Shown: positions 1 through 14,146 of the stretch, in pieces
How positions within the stretch are numbered: position 1 is the stretch's first letter
Layout: each line of letters starts with the position of its first letter
From: Allodiplogaster sudhausi
Taxonomy: Eukaryota; Nematoda; Chromadorea; Rhabditida; Diplogasteridae
Assembly: GCA_945643635.1 (NCBI GenBank)
Contig: CALZFC010000130.1
Location: 380,001-444,000, forward strand
DNA: 64,000 nt
Direction: 5' to 3'
Notes under the pieces: generated by a model
What the model was told of the DNA's origin: nothing
Seen by the model: the letters and a program-made list of their open reading frames with translations, nothing else
Databases searched by the model: none
Program-made: the position numbers and the translations under genes

Positions 1-1286
1 TCTCTGTCCTGCTCAAGACCTTTGCCCTTGCTTCTTTTCGTTACGCCAGGCTGCGGTGCGCCAATGGTGCGTAGTTCATCAGAGCCCACGGACATATCCA
101 AGAGGCCGAAGCAGAGGTGCTCCTCAGGACATCACTTTGCACATCTTCGGTCTCCTCTCTGCTTCTCTTCCCTCTTTCTATCTCTCTCTCTCTCCTTTCC
201 CCTCTCTCTCTCTCTTTCTACCTTCTCTCTCCTCTTATCATTAGCATCCCGTACCTCTCGCCCTTCTTCCCGTCCCCTTTCCGCTTCATCCGGTGCTGCA
301 TAGGCGCCGTGCCACAACCAAGACTGCCCATGCCCGGTCACCAACTTCTTTACTCCCCTAATCTTACCTCTCCACACTTTTTCTCACTCACTCTCCCTCT
401 CTCTCTCGCTCTCTCTTCTCTCTCTCTCTCTTGTTCTTTCTCTCTATTCTCTCTCTCTCTCTCCACCCTCTCTCCTTCCTTCCCGTCAAGAGCCACATGC
501 ATGGTGTCATCAACAAAGAATAGATAGACCATGCCTTTCTTTTCTCTCCAACTCCTGGGAACGACAACTCGGGCTTCAGAGAAAGCCGAGTATTCCTACT
601 AATTTGTCACAATAAAGCTCCGATTCTTTTTTTTTGATTCTCAGAGACGAGGATGTATTTTTTTTCTTACTCTTTTCTTATTTTTAAATCTCTAAATTTG
701 TCCATAAACAGGAAGTATAAATATTTATGGAACTATTGTACTCTAGAAAAAAGTAGCATGTATTTGGAGTTAAATCCAGATTACAATACTCCCGTAACTT
801 ACAGAATTTCCATATAGTGTTCTCCCTCTTGGCATTTTGCCAGGAGAACAATGGACCTCTTAAGTGTTGTTGGTATTCTAGCCAAGTTGAGCGTATCACA
901 AGCAAGAGGAATGGCCGCCCCGTGATTTCCGGCCACCTAGAACGGTCCAGCGCTTCGCGTGGTATACAGCATTCACGTCGACGTGGGCGAGATGAACGGC
1001 CCCATTTACTTTGACGTCTCTGTTCTCTCTCTCTCCTTATCACTCTCTCTCTTTCTGGCTTTCTCTCTCTCTCTCCATTTCACTCTCTCCCCCTCTCTCT
1101 CTGCTTCTCTTTGATCTTTTTTTCTCCCTCTCACTGCCCCGTGCTTCGGCTCTTACGTGAAAATCCCGTTTACATTTCCCATTTTTAGATTTTCATTATT
1201 TTCCGTCATTTTTCGTCAAGATAATAATCTCACATAAATAGCCTCAGAAGTTCTTACACCTGTCAGCTTTATAACTCTAATGTCTG

Positions 1287-1326
<40 letters not shown>

Positions 1327-3196
1327 GCTCTGAAAATGAATAGGCTTTCTCTCTTAAAGGCATATTAAGGGGCCAGATAATTCGATGATAAAATATGTAA
1401 CGATGCCATTCTTTCTCTTTCTTTACCATTCAATCTCTTCTCACTCTTCCTCTCTCTCATTCCCTTATTTCTCTCTCTCTCTTCCTCTCTCTTTATATCT
1501 CTCACATTTTCTCTCTTTCTTCTGCATTTCTTCCTATCAGTTATAAAATTATTACACCTTCCATGTATAACCCCCACTCTGATATGTATAGGGCTTCTCT
1601 CTTGCTGTGAACATTTGGACGATTTTGCAAGTAAATGTTCTAAAAGGACAAATTTTTGGCTTCATGCTAGTATTTTACTGATTTCGCATGGTGCGACAAT
1701 TCCAGGTAGAGGAAATTACCGGAAATTATTGCCCATCTTAATTTCCTTCTTCCTTTCCCAGATTGTCTGACTCGCTGGCGCGGATATTAGAAAATTATTA
1801 CTTTCGCTACATTTTATGCTTTACAGTATGCTGTTTGTTATAGATTTGCACACTAATTCGACAAACAACGATGGAAGTTAAAGGAGCTATCCATGGAGAT
1901 TACAACGTTGCTGTATTTTTTGTTATTCTATCCGGCCCAACTAGAAACATCGTTAGGAAAAGTAAGAATGCGTTCTGAAGGGGCCCTGAGGCGAAAAACT
2001 ACATTTTTCTCACGTTGTACTGTAGAATTTAGGAAGTGACGTCATCACCCTTGCCTATTTTCTCTCCATGCCACCATCATTCTATCAGAAGGAAGGTGAT
2101 AACTAGGTGCGAATCGGCAAGCCACGCTTGAGATTCGAGGGAAAAGAAGAGAGGCAGAGAGAAAAAGACTCACAAAGTCTTGTTTGTTGTGATTGATACT
2201 GTGCTAGCTTGCCGCCAAAACTTTTTACAATATCATGCGGGAATTCAAACGTTAGTTTTTCACAAGCGGCTTCTAAACTCCATGGATAGTTCCTTTAATG
2301 TCAGCAGACTTTGACGTGGTATGTTTTGTAGCGGTTTTTTTTGTTGCAATAAAATATTATACTTGTTTTTAATTAAGATTCATTGCTAGTAAGTTAAAGA
2401 AGCAAGTAGACGCACATTATTACGTTTGCCGAATCGGTTAATTTCATCTGGCGTTGTCTTTCTTACTCTCGCATCGAAACAAAGCTCTCTCTCTCTCTCT
2501 CTCACTCTATCTCTCTCTCTCGCTCTCGCTCTCTCTCTCACTTTTTCTCTCTCGCTCTCGCTCTCTCTCTCTTTATCTTCGCCTCTCTGCTGTCTCTCTC
2601 TCTCTTCCCTTCACTCTTACTCTTAATACAAAATTAAAACATACATTACGGTAAACGTGACATGCCTCCTGATTTTTTTTGTAGCATTTACAAACATTAA
2701 ACGTATACGTAAGACATTTCTTTCTCGGCGAAGCAGACGGAGAAAATTATGTATTCGAGAGAAATAAAATTTTATTTCAATTTTATGCCGCCTGAACATC
2801 TGCGAGGCTATCAAAGGTCTTATTCTATAGAATTGTTAAAACAAGAGAATTGTCTCTCTCCCTTTCTCTAACCCTCTCTCTAACTCTCTCTCTTTCTCTT
2901 TTTTCTCTCTTTCTCTCACACTCACACTCATTCTCTCTCTCAGTCATGCACGTACACACAGACTTGCTTGCGTACAAATGAAATGAAAAAAAAGATTTAT
3001 AATATTGCATGGGAGATTCTTGGCATATGATTATGAATCGTCATTCTGAAAATGTTAAAAATAGGGTTCTCTTTGGGATGTTTCCTCTTCACTCCCACTT
3101 CCCCTTCCATGTCTCAGAGCGATCAGCTTGCAACATTTTTATTATTTCCGAGAGGTCTCGAAAGCCGCCGACTCAACATGCCTTGCCCTTCATAAA

Positions 3197-3234
<38 letters not shown>

Positions 3235-3275
3235 TTCTCGTTCTATCTCTCCCTCCTTTTCTTTCTCTTTCTCTA

Positions 3276-3327
<52 letters not shown>

Positions 3328-4217
3328 GCTCGTTGCTCTGAAAAACGAGAACTCGGTCCATATCCATATCCATGTCTCATCCCGACCTCTCTCGTGCAAC
3401 GTGTGTAACCGGTGATGAACACGTATAGCCTGATGCCCTGAGGGGGGGGAGTAGCTGATGAGTGAGAGTGAAGAAGGGGAGAGAAAAAAGAGATAAAAAG
3501 ATGAAGAGAGAGAGAGAGAGCGAGAAAGAGAGATAGAGAGATAAAAGGACAGAGAGAGAGACAAAATTAAGAAGAGAGAGAGAGAGAGAGAGACAAGGAA
3601 GAGAGAAAATAGAAAAGAATTCTTCCTCCAGAAGGAACACGACAGGCACATACTCCGCCCTGCATCATATTACGACGCAGTGCTTATGCTTTGAGCTTTT
3701 TCGTTTTTTACAGTGATCCCATTACTCTTTCATATATCTCTCTCTCTATCTCTCTCTCTCTACTTTTTATCTCTCTCCTTTTTCAATCTCCTTGCTCTCT
3801 CACTTTCTCTCTCTCTCTCTCTCAGTCTTCCTCTCAGTCGTTCTCGCTCTCTTTTTCTCAATCTCTCTTTTACCAGATACTAAAAATGCAATAATCCCCT
3901 TAAGTTGATCATCTCGAATTACTCGTTGTTAAAAAAAAGCATTAAATCTGTGTCAAATTTGTTCATCTGCCGATTATACTGTCCTTTTATGCCTTCTCGT
4001 TTGTAGAGAGAGCGAAATACATATGTATATGTTGGCTGCTGTGGATGGAGAAGTCGAGTGACGGAGGAGAGCCATAGTCTATTTTGTGAGGAAGAGGTGT
4101 ACTAATGGAATGGTCTAGAGAGAGCGAGAGAGCAAGAGAGATAAAGTGGAAAAAAGAGAAAGAGAAAGAGAAAGTGACAGAGAAAGCGAGAGATAGAAAT
4201 ATAACAAAAGAGTGGGT

Positions 4218-4273
<56 letters not shown>

Positions 4274-4372
4274 CTGGCCCATATGAATCTGAAATATGTC
4301 CGTAATGGCCTTTGCGGTTCCGAATGAGATCGTTTCAGGAGTTTTGAAACTGCCCAGGAAGCGATTAGGCGA

Positions 4373-4412
4373 TGCTGAAACATGTTTGTAATGCTTTCAA
4401 ACTTGTTTCAGC
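4373..4412. repeat. short imperfect inverted repeat (hairpin)
   Basis: A 14-bp arm, gctgaaacatgttt, at 4373-4386 faces aaacttgtttcagc at 4399-4412, with 13 of 14 pairs matching around a 12-nt loop. It lies outside any gene. Related 'gaacatgtttcaaac' words occur twice near 12.63-12.67 kb, so it may be a remnant of a short dispersed repeat. Confidence 0.5.
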
Positions 4413-4422
4413 GTTTTCTTGC

Positions 4423-4457
<35 letters not shown>

Positions 4458-4806
4458 GCCCTCCCTCACTCCCAATCTCTCATATTTATCCTCACTCCTG
4501 ATGACGTGCCGGCCATGAGTTTTCGTCCTTGATCCAGCATCAGTTGTCCTAATGTTCAGTCTCACATCTTGCAGTAGCTGCTAATCATGTAAAGCGCAAG
4601 GCGAAAACAACTATTCACAAAACATTATAATTGTTTTCCGGTTTAGGGAAAAAAATCAAAATGAACTTTGCGAAGTCCATTCAAAGCTTTTCTTTTGTAG
4701 CTTGTCTACTTCAGTCTTCTTTTATTCTCTCTCTTTCTTTTTCTTGCTCATTCTCCCTCTCCCTCTCTCTCCCTCTCGCTCACTCTCATTCTCTCTTTCC
4801 CTCTCC

Positions 4807-4840
<34 letters not shown>

Positions 4841-7800
4841 TCCCCTTTATAATTGAGTTAGCAACAACGAAGTATTCTGCAAAAGGTTGTAGCAGACTGG
4901 ACTAGAGAATAGCTCTACAGATTCCATCGTCGTTAGCGTTTGTTACTTTTTTTTCATTAAGAAAATTCATTTTGATTATCTGAAGTCTACCAGAGGGTCT
5001 AGAAGATTAATTGCTGTCGGTTTTTTTATAGTTTTTCCCCCACTGTTTGCATGTTTGTCTGGATTCTGTCAATTAGCAGAAAGCACTTTCAAAGTGCAAT
5101 AATGGCCCCGTTTCCTTCGTTCTCCTCGCTCTTGTTCTCACTTGACGGCCCAAGCCACTTTGCCTATTAGAAGGAAGAGAAATGGCAGCCCCCAAGAACA
5201 ATGGAAGAACAAAGCCAAGAAAGCACATGAAGCAGGAAACTTTTTGGCGAACAGGAAAAAAACTAACTTTTTTGCTGTTGCTCTGAATGACTTTTGATCC
5301 AAGCCAAACGCACTTTGGCCCTGCCAGTCAAGCCGGTGCGCGCTAAGTCCTTGTCAACTGAGTTGGAAGCAACAGGCCCCTCGGAATCTCTCTCTCTTTC
5401 TTTCTCTCTCTCTCACGCTTTCTCTCTCACTCTCTTTTCCTCTCTCTCTCTCTCCCTCTGTCACATGGCTTTGACTTCTTTCCTTCTTCCAACTCTCACA
5501 TGGCTGCTCGTCTGTACATATGTAATAATCTCAAAATGCCAATGATTTGTATGACCTCTTCAATGAACCAGCCAAGTGCGGACATAGAACTTAGGAGTGT
5601 GCATATGATGTTCATTTTTGGAAGAATCGGAGAACATCTGAGAGATGGTGAGAAAGAGAGAGAGAGAGAGAAAGAGAGAAAGAAAGAAAGAGGGAAAGCG
5701 AGAGAGAGAGAGGAAGGGAAGAGAGAGAGAGATAGTAAGGGAAGAGAGGGAGAGAGAGAAAGCGAGAGAGAGATAGTAAGGGAAGAGAGAGAGAGAGAAG
5801 GAGAGAGAGATAGAGAGAGAGGGATAGAGAGAGAGAGAGAAATAGAGGGGGGAGGAGGGAAAAAGCGAATGATGTCGAATGTTTATGCGATGTCGTGCTC
5901 CGTGGCAGCCGTGGTGGAACAGCGAATTTGAGATGCTGCCTTGCTAACGGAGCCATCTCAACTTAGGACATCGAATCAGGAGGGGGAAGAAAGAGAACGG
6001 GGATGGAGAGAGAAGGGCAGATACAGAGGTAAAGAGAGAATCAGCGAGAGATACTGAGAGGGAGAGAGAAATTGGGAGAAAGATGAAGAGAGAGAGTGCA
6101 GAGAGCAGAGAGTAAAAGTCGCTTAAAAGAGTCAACCAAAGAGCACATCAATGCAGAGGAGGCAAAGTCACTGTCCGGGGAAGAATCTTACGTGGATGTT
6201 TGGATTTGTACATACAAGTCTGTTGGTTGCCTTTACCAGAGGAGAAAGCTACACTTTAGTTTTTTTTTCTTCAATTTCCATGTTTGTTTTCTTCGTCTAG
6301 AACCGGAGAATCCACTGCCGCTCCTGATGAGTAGGGAGCACCAAAATGACGTTACCATTAGCATAATTCGTGGCCATCTCGTTACATCCTCCCCAGCAGC
6401 TCATTCCTTCACCTCGTTACGACTGTGGACGGTTGCTTCAAATTCTGGTGCAGAGATGAGCAGAGATTTACAAGCAAATTATCTGCCTGCAAGCTTTTCT
6501 TTCCTTGCATTTTCACTGCTGCCTATCTGATACCGTATTACTTGTTATCTTGACTCTATCTCATTGTTAGCAGTTTTATGAGCTTTTGTTTTACTGTTTT
6601 GTTATCATTGCTTGCAAGATCAAGAGATGGAGAAAGCATGAGAGAGAGCAGAGAGGAAAATGAGAGAGAAAGAGATTCCAGCAGAGTGCATGACAGCCAA
6701 AGTGGAAGTATTTTTGAGGCCAGTTGATACTGACAGCACATCTTGGCATAACACTTAACATATTTATCACATTTGATCCCTTCCAGATCCTAAAGCAGCT
6801 TAGCTTCTCCTTCCCTCCCAGCATCTACAACTAAATGCATATGTATATGCCTGGTGGAATGTGTACATATCTCCAGAATGTCCAAGGCCGTTCTTTTTTA
6901 CATTTATACTCTTATGCATACATTAGTCTACTGATATTCTCTATGTTATGGATGCCTCCTCTCAGCCCATCTGACAAAGGCTCCTTCATGGCTTTTCCCG
7001 AGTACGAACATGCGTATAGAGTATCTATGCATAGTTGAATGATCAATCACGTTGGTTCCTGTGCCTACTTTATCATATTTATCGTCATGATTATCATATT
7101 TTAAATGAGATGAAAGTAGTGATCTATCAAATAACATAAAGTGACTATCTTTCAATTCTGTATCTCTCTCGCCCTTTCTCTCTTATTTTCTGCACTTAAC
7201 TTTCTTGTCTGGTCCCTTGCCTCACAATATACATATAGCTAATAGCTTTGAGAATATACAGACGAAAATTCGTTGCTTTCACAAAACTTAGCTCGGCATT
7301 TCCACAATGGACAACAGCGAGTTTGATATTGAGAGAGAGCTGAAGGAGGTACAGAATAAGGAGGGAGTGAGTTCAGATACAACTTGTTGTCAGAAATTAT
7401 TGGAGGATTGACAGTTTGTCCTTATTGTCCAGAGGAAAATAAAGAGTGAGAGGGAAAAAGAAGGAAGGGAGAAAGAAAAGAGCAAGCGAGAAAAAGACGG
7501 AAGAGAGAAAGAAAAGAGCGAGAGAGAGAAAGTGGGAAGAGAAAGAGAGAGTGAGAATTAAAGAAAAGGAAAGAGCGCCGCAGGAAACGCAGAGAGAAAG
7601 TGGAGTGATGAAGCATTTCCTCCGGCTCCTCCTCCTACTTCACCCCCGGCCACGCCCTCCTAATCGCCTTCCACTGTTATACAACCATTCACTGCCAAGG
7701 CTCCATTCGAGCCTAATCTTCATGTCAGTAATCGTACTCTCTATCTCTCAACCTAATGGTAAGAAAAAATATGTATTATTTATCTTGGCCACTTGCACTA

Positions 7801-7914
7801 TCAGTTTATCAGTACTCTGTTTTATCACTAACTCCGGCATTCAAGGCTTTCTTCTTTTTAGGTTTTTTTTTGGAGCCCAATGCCTAGACCAGCCCTTACT
7901 ATCTCTATCTGACT

Positions 7915-8120
7915 CTCTCTATCTCTATCTCTATCTCTATCTCTATCTCTATCTCTATCTCTATCTCTATCTCTATCTCTATCTCTATCTCTATCTCTAT
8001 CTCTATCTCTATCTCTATCTCTATCTCTATCCCTATCTCTATCTCTATCGCTATCTCTATCTCTCTATCTCTCTATCTCTCTATCTCTCTATCTCTATCT
8101 CGTATCTCTATCTCTATCTC
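7915..8120 (+). repeat. hexanucleotide (CTATCT)n microsatellite
   Basis: About 200 bp of nearly perfect CTATCT repeats, with interruptions (CCTATC, CGCTAT) and a shift to CTCTAT spacing near 8060-8100. It encodes an artefactual Leu-Tyr repeat in one frame. It is the only long hexamer array in the window; most other arrays are CT dinucleotides. Confidence 0.95.
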
Positions 8121-10151
8121 AAGCCCTCTTGATCTCTGTCTCTTTCTATTTCACTCTTTCTCTCTCTGTCTCTCTCTCCTTTACCTCTCTCCTCAACTGC
8201 TTTCCTCTTCCTGTGCACGAACGGCATCATCAGTCAGGCACCCTCCCTTCCGTTCTGTTGAGAAAGTGGATTCTGAAGCAAAATAAGAAGAGAGCGGAAG
8301 TGAGAGTGAAGAGTGTTGTAGAGATAGTTAGAGAGATAAATACAGTTAAGGAAAGAGCGAGAGAGAGAGAGAGAGAAAGAGGAAGAGTGAAAGTGAGAAA
8401 GAGTAAAGAAAAGAGACAGAGATAGAGAGGGAGAGAGAGAGCGAGAGAAGAAGCATCTCTGATTTGGCTGTTTATCTGCATCGTGTAACGAATGAAATAT
8501 ATAAAAAAAAATGGAAGCTAACACACGCCATGCTTCCTTCATGAAACTTGTACTTTTGCAAATATTTTTTCTGTGATCAAATTGTAACGTTGGTTGCTGT
8601 CATCATTTTATGCCAAATCTACTTAATTTACATCCGACTCATAAAGATAAGGATGCCTTTGATATTTTCAACAAACAGAAAAGCTGTTGGTGTTCCTTCC
8701 TCTAAGCCCCCTTCTGATGAGCTGAAGACAGTAATTACGATTCTTGGCCAATGAAAGCTATCCTCCTAAGCGTCGTGTTCTTGCTATTTACATGTACCGA
8801 AACAACCTCTCTTGCTCTCCCTCTCACCCTCTCTATCACTCTCTTTCTCTTTCTCTCTTTTTTTCTCTCTCTCTCACTCTTTCTCTCTCTGATTCTCAAG
8901 GTTGAAAAATATACAGAGAATATTGCTCGTATCAGGATCAAACGCCAGTGCACATTCCGTGCAGACCTTTGCAACAGTTCCATTGCATCGTCGGAACCAT
9001 ATTAGCATTTTCAGTGTAGAACCACAACCACAGCAAGCACGGCTGCTACTTGATGGCCGTACCACTTTCACTTCCGCTTTCTTCGCCTAGTATGGAAGGA
9101 GACAGGGAGAGAGAGGGAGAGAGGGGGGGTGAGAGGGATAGAAAAGATAAGAGAGAGGGGAGAGGGAGCAAGAGAGAGGAACGGACAGAGAGAAATACGA
9201 GCAGGCAGAAAAAGAGACTGTCCAATAGGTACAATGGCTTGGATATATGAAAAGAGAATGTCCGAGTGTAACCAGTCCAGAACGAAAAAGCAAACTAGAA
9301 AAAGAGAGACACAGACTGAGAGAGAGAGGGAGAGCGAAAGGGAGAGAGATGTGGAGATAGATGGAGAGCAATGGAGACTGACGTGGACGACGTGAAGAGA
9401 GAGAGGAGAATATTCGGGACCCGCGAAGGAGTCTTATTGCAAAGGGCAAAGGGCTAAATATTTCTGCAAAATAGTCATTATTCTACATTGCCCTTCTTGT
9501 TGTTCTTCTCTTCTTTGACGAAAAAAATATGAGGAAAAAACTTTTGTTTGGGAAGACTCCATCATCTCTTAGCCTTCTGCTCGCAATGATTAAAAGCGGA
9601 TTCGTTGTACGAAGACCTTATTAGACATGAAAGATCTCTTTCCTCATGCTGCGAAAGAGCAGAGATTAGAGAATTATAGAAAGAGAGATACTTAATTGAA
9701 AAAAAGAAGAAGAAGAAGAAGAAGAGGGAAGGAGAAGAGCCGCATAAGAGATAAATATATTGAGAAAGAACTCTCATTCGAGCCGTCTCCACAGTGCAGC
9801 ATTGTGTCTGCGCATGTTTAAAGGAGCCATAAACATACTCTTGAATTCTCACCTTTTCGCCTGACACAACGTCGAGAGAGCGTGTGATTTAGAGAGACGC
9901 GACTACAGTGGAAACGAAAATTCAAATAGATTGCTTTTGAGTTTCGTGCACCTTTAGCGTGAATGTTGAAAAAAAAATCTTTTTTTTTACGGGTTGTTAA
10001 AGATGAAAAGTAATGGTGAAATAGAGGAGATATGCTTAACGCGTGTTATTATACTTCCGCTTTCACTTCCGCCTTTGCTAATTATGTGTTTACAAATTGG
10101 AAAGAAAAGACTAATTGTCCGTCTCGTTCTCTTCAGACAACCGGATCTTGA

Positions 10152-13100
10152 ATGGCCATCTCGGATGCGACGACAAGTACGGTAAGGCATTTAATATTAT
10201 TATTATTATTTATTTTGTTAACTATTCTTTTAGTATATTTTTTCACTCTATTCATTTCTGATCAATTTTGAAGCTTGATTCAACTAATTGTAAGTAATAT
10301 CATTGTTTGTAAGTTCATAAGTAAAATAAAAAAAATAAGCAAATTTACATTAAATACATTTACTATTGCGACTGTACAATCTTAGTGATTGTTAAAAATT
10401 GCTTGCCTTCGAAATGATTAGAGAACGAGAAAGTGTGTAAGAGAGAAAATATATAAATATATTTAAGAAAAAAAATATTTAAAAAGGGACCATCACGCTT
10501 CCTCGTTGAAGATGTTGTCGACGGACGTTCCCACGGCGGAATTTCTCTTGGCGGAAGTGCTCATGGCGGCGAACGAGAGCGGAATCGGCGCCAGCGGCGA
10601 GTGCGCACTCGTAAGTCTTCCAATAATAATAATAGTAATGAAATATGATTGTTATAAATAAAATAATAAATGATATTAATAATAATTGTAATTGCTTTTT
10701 TCATGCGCGATATTTAGCACATAACTTTTTGGAAATTATCTTAGATTTGTCTAACAATAAGGATCACCTGACATTATGACAAGGGATCTTACAAAAACGC
10801 ATGCATTGCCTCATCAATTAGGCCGTTATGTTTTATTTTATTTTCTTAATGTAAAAAAAAAGTGTTTCATCCGTGAGATTCCAAATTTCAATACGGGGAT
10901 GTTTTGCTCAAGATGACAAATCGGCAATTTCCGTAAGCTGGCTGTGAACTTCACTCTTTTCGCACACTCCTCACTAATTGGATTGAAGTCTCTCACAACG
11001 GCCAAAGTGTATTTTGTCTCGAGACTATCTTTGGTTGATCTACGCAGAAAGTACATCTCCAGCACATAAACAAGCGAACATCATCGAGTTCACGTGGTGC
11101 AACGAATGAGATTCAGGAAGAGTGGGGAATAAATGAATGGCTAATTTCTCATTTCCACTCGTCAACTCTCGATGATTCTTGCACCCAGCCTAGTGCACCT
11201 CTTCATCTCTTGCCCTCATTTATGCACATTCATAGCGGAGGCAAAAAAAATGTAAATCATCGAGCATGCATGCAGAGGGATCTCTGTTTCTTATTCTACT
11301 TTTTCTTTGTTACTGTACTTCTTCTAGAAGTGTCTTTTTTCCAGCCGCGCGTTTAATCTGTCCAAAGTTTGAAATATGTTCGGAACTCTTGTTCGCAACA
11401 TTGGCGTTGTCGTCACAGTCTGAGAACAAGCTGGCAACATTCGGAGCTCATCACATTCTAACAAAACCTCTGCAAACGTTTTGTTAGCACGGGGATTCGA
11501 ACCCTAGACTTGCAAACCGCAACGCAGTCACGTTACCCACGAGACCACGCTGCTACTTGGGAACGGCCCAGCTGGAGCAGCACACAATCTTTGCCCTATC
11601 GTAAACCAACATATTTTCTCCTACCTGACAATGAACGAGAAAACATTTTAACATATATTTTCGGATTCTTGTATCCCTGCTCTACTGCACATAAAAAATC
11701 GCCTTTTTCTTTAGAAAAATGTAGGATAGAGAGAGACGCAACACCTTGGCTCTCTCTAAGTGGTTTTCTCAAAAGAAATGTAAGCAATTGGGGCATATTT
11801 TTTTCTCAGAATTCGGATAAGGAAACTTCTTTTTAAAGTGTAATCGTTCAAACTTACTTTTACACAACATTAAATAGCTCAAAAAATTCGCCTTTATGTG
11901 TAGAAAAAGGTAGGGTAGAGAGAGACGCAACTTCCGAGCTCTCTCCAACTGTTTTATGCTAAATTAAAGACTTTTGATTACATATGGCTGCATGTCTTCA
12001 TGGCGTTTGGCAGCTTGCCAAGCTGCGAGAGAGACACTTTAACGCTATCCTTTAATTACGTAAGGTACATCAGAAGAACCGCCTTTCTCTGCTGCATCGA
12101 ACACCATAGAGAGAGGCGGCTCGTTTGGGCTCTCTCTATTTTTAATTATATTTTAAATAGCTTTTGTGCAGATATGGCTGCATCTCTTGATACCGTTTGG
12201 CAACATGACAAGATACGCAACGCGGCCGCGCGGCTACCTGGCTCGCTCACTATTGGTCGAATCCTGAAATGGGCCAATGAGCGAGTGGGGCGGTGCTTCC
12301 GCGGGCTCGGCGATCTCGCGTGTCGCAGGCTCGAGGAGGGCAGAGGGGGAGGCAGGCAGCGAGTGGCGACATCTTTTTTCTCTGCCCTGTGCTATTTCGT
12401 TGGTGACGAGCCAGAGCTGCACCAGAGCAGCTTTTGCTCGCCACAACCTGCGTCTCCATCTTTGCGTTGTCTCTACATTTTCGTGCTTGTTCTGACCAAG
12501 TGACCACTTCAGAACTTCGAAACAGGAAGTGCACACAAGCGATAAAGTTATCACAAGCTGGATACATGTTCGGAACACATGTGTATTAAGATAGGCTGGA
12601 ACACTGCCAATTCTTTTGTTTCGAACATGTTTCAAACAAGATTGTTTTGAACATGTTTCAAACTTTAGACAGATTAAAGGCGCGGCAGAAAATGTTCCAA
12701 GAGGTGAGGAAAAGCAACAAGACAGAATTCATTTTTCTTATTGTTAGAGAATGGCCCTATATAAATCTTTGTTTAATTTATAAATAAGTTTTTAAACTAG
12801 AAACTCCTGACAGGGCACCTTACTTATTGAAAACATTCGCTAGAGCTGCTCGTGCGATCGCACAAAATGTCCCCCTATAACTGCCAGATCCTTGACCAAT
12901 CTCGATAGGTCTCTTGTGTTGTGGGTGGGAGGCATCAATGTGTTTATTCACAGAGGCGAGAAGAAATGTCACCGTGTTGTGGCTCGCTGACAACCTGCCT
13001 GAGTGAGGAGTGGTCAGGCGGAAAATAGAAAAGCGCCAAAATAGAGGCAGCTGCATATGATTGATGGATGCTTTTTTTTGCCGGAGGGTGAACAGGGCTC

Positions 13101-14115
13101 AGGGGGGGGGGCTGAGGAAGTGACTGCTACAATAGCTTTTAAACTTTGCCAATGGTCGCTACGAAAACAATTGGACAGTGAATAAAGTTGTGCATGGAAT
13201 AAATATTAGTTAAAAAAATGTTAATGATTATTGAAATAATAACTAAAACATTGAAATATTAAAATAAAAGTAAGGATCTGCTGTGCAAGTTGTAGTAACC
13301 ACACTTTTAGTTTATCATTGTGTGAAATGTATTTAATCGTAAATTATAAAAAATCAAAATATTAATAATACTAATGTCATAGTGCGTGAAGATTGCGCTC
13401 TCATTGTTGTAGTATTATTAAAATTATTAATAGTATTTTAATTACATAAATAAAATTGTTTTAATGTTAATATTACAATACGAATACTTCAGTACGAGAC
13501 GTACACCATGGTGCGTTTCGTCTACATCGTCCTCGCGACAGCCGTGGCCATCGGCGGCTTCGGCTGCAACATTCTCTTGCTGGTCATATTCGCCAAGCGA
13601 AGCTGCGCCACTACGCCGCACACGCTCTACGTTCGAGTTTTATTCCTTCCTTTCTTCTCTCCCTCTCTCTCTTCCTCGTTTTTGTCTTTCGCTTTCAAGC
13701 TGCAATTTCTAAATTTCCCACCGATAATAGTATTTACTAAAGTTAACCGAAGAGCTGCAAAAAATACCATTTGAATTGGCGCCTTCTCTCGTCGTGTCCC
13801 AATGCGCTTTCCCTTTGCAGCCGTCCGCTCTCGCCCTAGTGGATGCTGTCATCTGCGCGTCGTACACGCTCATGTTCGGCGCGGACGCAATCATTTCGTA
13901 TCTTCGAATCGAGGCGAGTTTTGAATAAAAGGCGCGAATTTGAACAAACATTTTCAGTGTGTTTGAAACAACTCGAAAGGACACTGTAATGAAAAACAAA
14001 GCGGACTTGACAGACGCATGGTGATGTTATATGTACATACATACATATGTTTGACTGTTGTTTTTCCTGTTTCTATTTCTTCTTTAATCTCCTTCACTGT
14101 CTATCACTGTCCTTC

Positions 14116-14146
<31 letters not shown>

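Larger units (their letters stand above)
1..10137. other. non-coding region dominated by CT/GA microsatellites
   Basis: I see no supportable gene in this 10-kb stretch. Open frames here are almost all poly-Ser/Leu or poly-Arg/Glu products of CT or GA dinucleotide tracts (for example 1288-1322, 2484-2575, 3200-3330, 4208-4266, 5650-5850), so they are composition artefacts. Between tracts the DNA is AT-rich, with no conserved protein segment and no exon-like GC-rich patch. It probably holds upstream sequence of the GPCR gene that starts near 10.15 kb. Pyrimidine tracts occur on both strands, so there is no consistent strand polarity. Confidence 0.75.

Noticed and set aside
117..527. Long open frames rich in Ser/Leu/Phe or Arg/Glu in the first 10 kb
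   Set aside because: They are translations of CT or GA repeats, open on both strands at once, with no start context, splice logic or domain.
3173..3373. Arg/Glu-rich coiled-coil protein
   Set aside because: It is a GA-repeat translation with a pure CT tract opposite.
7446..8132. A 228-codon frame ending in Leu-Tyr repeats
   Set aside because: Its length comes from the CTATCT microsatellite and a GA tract; no conserved segment.
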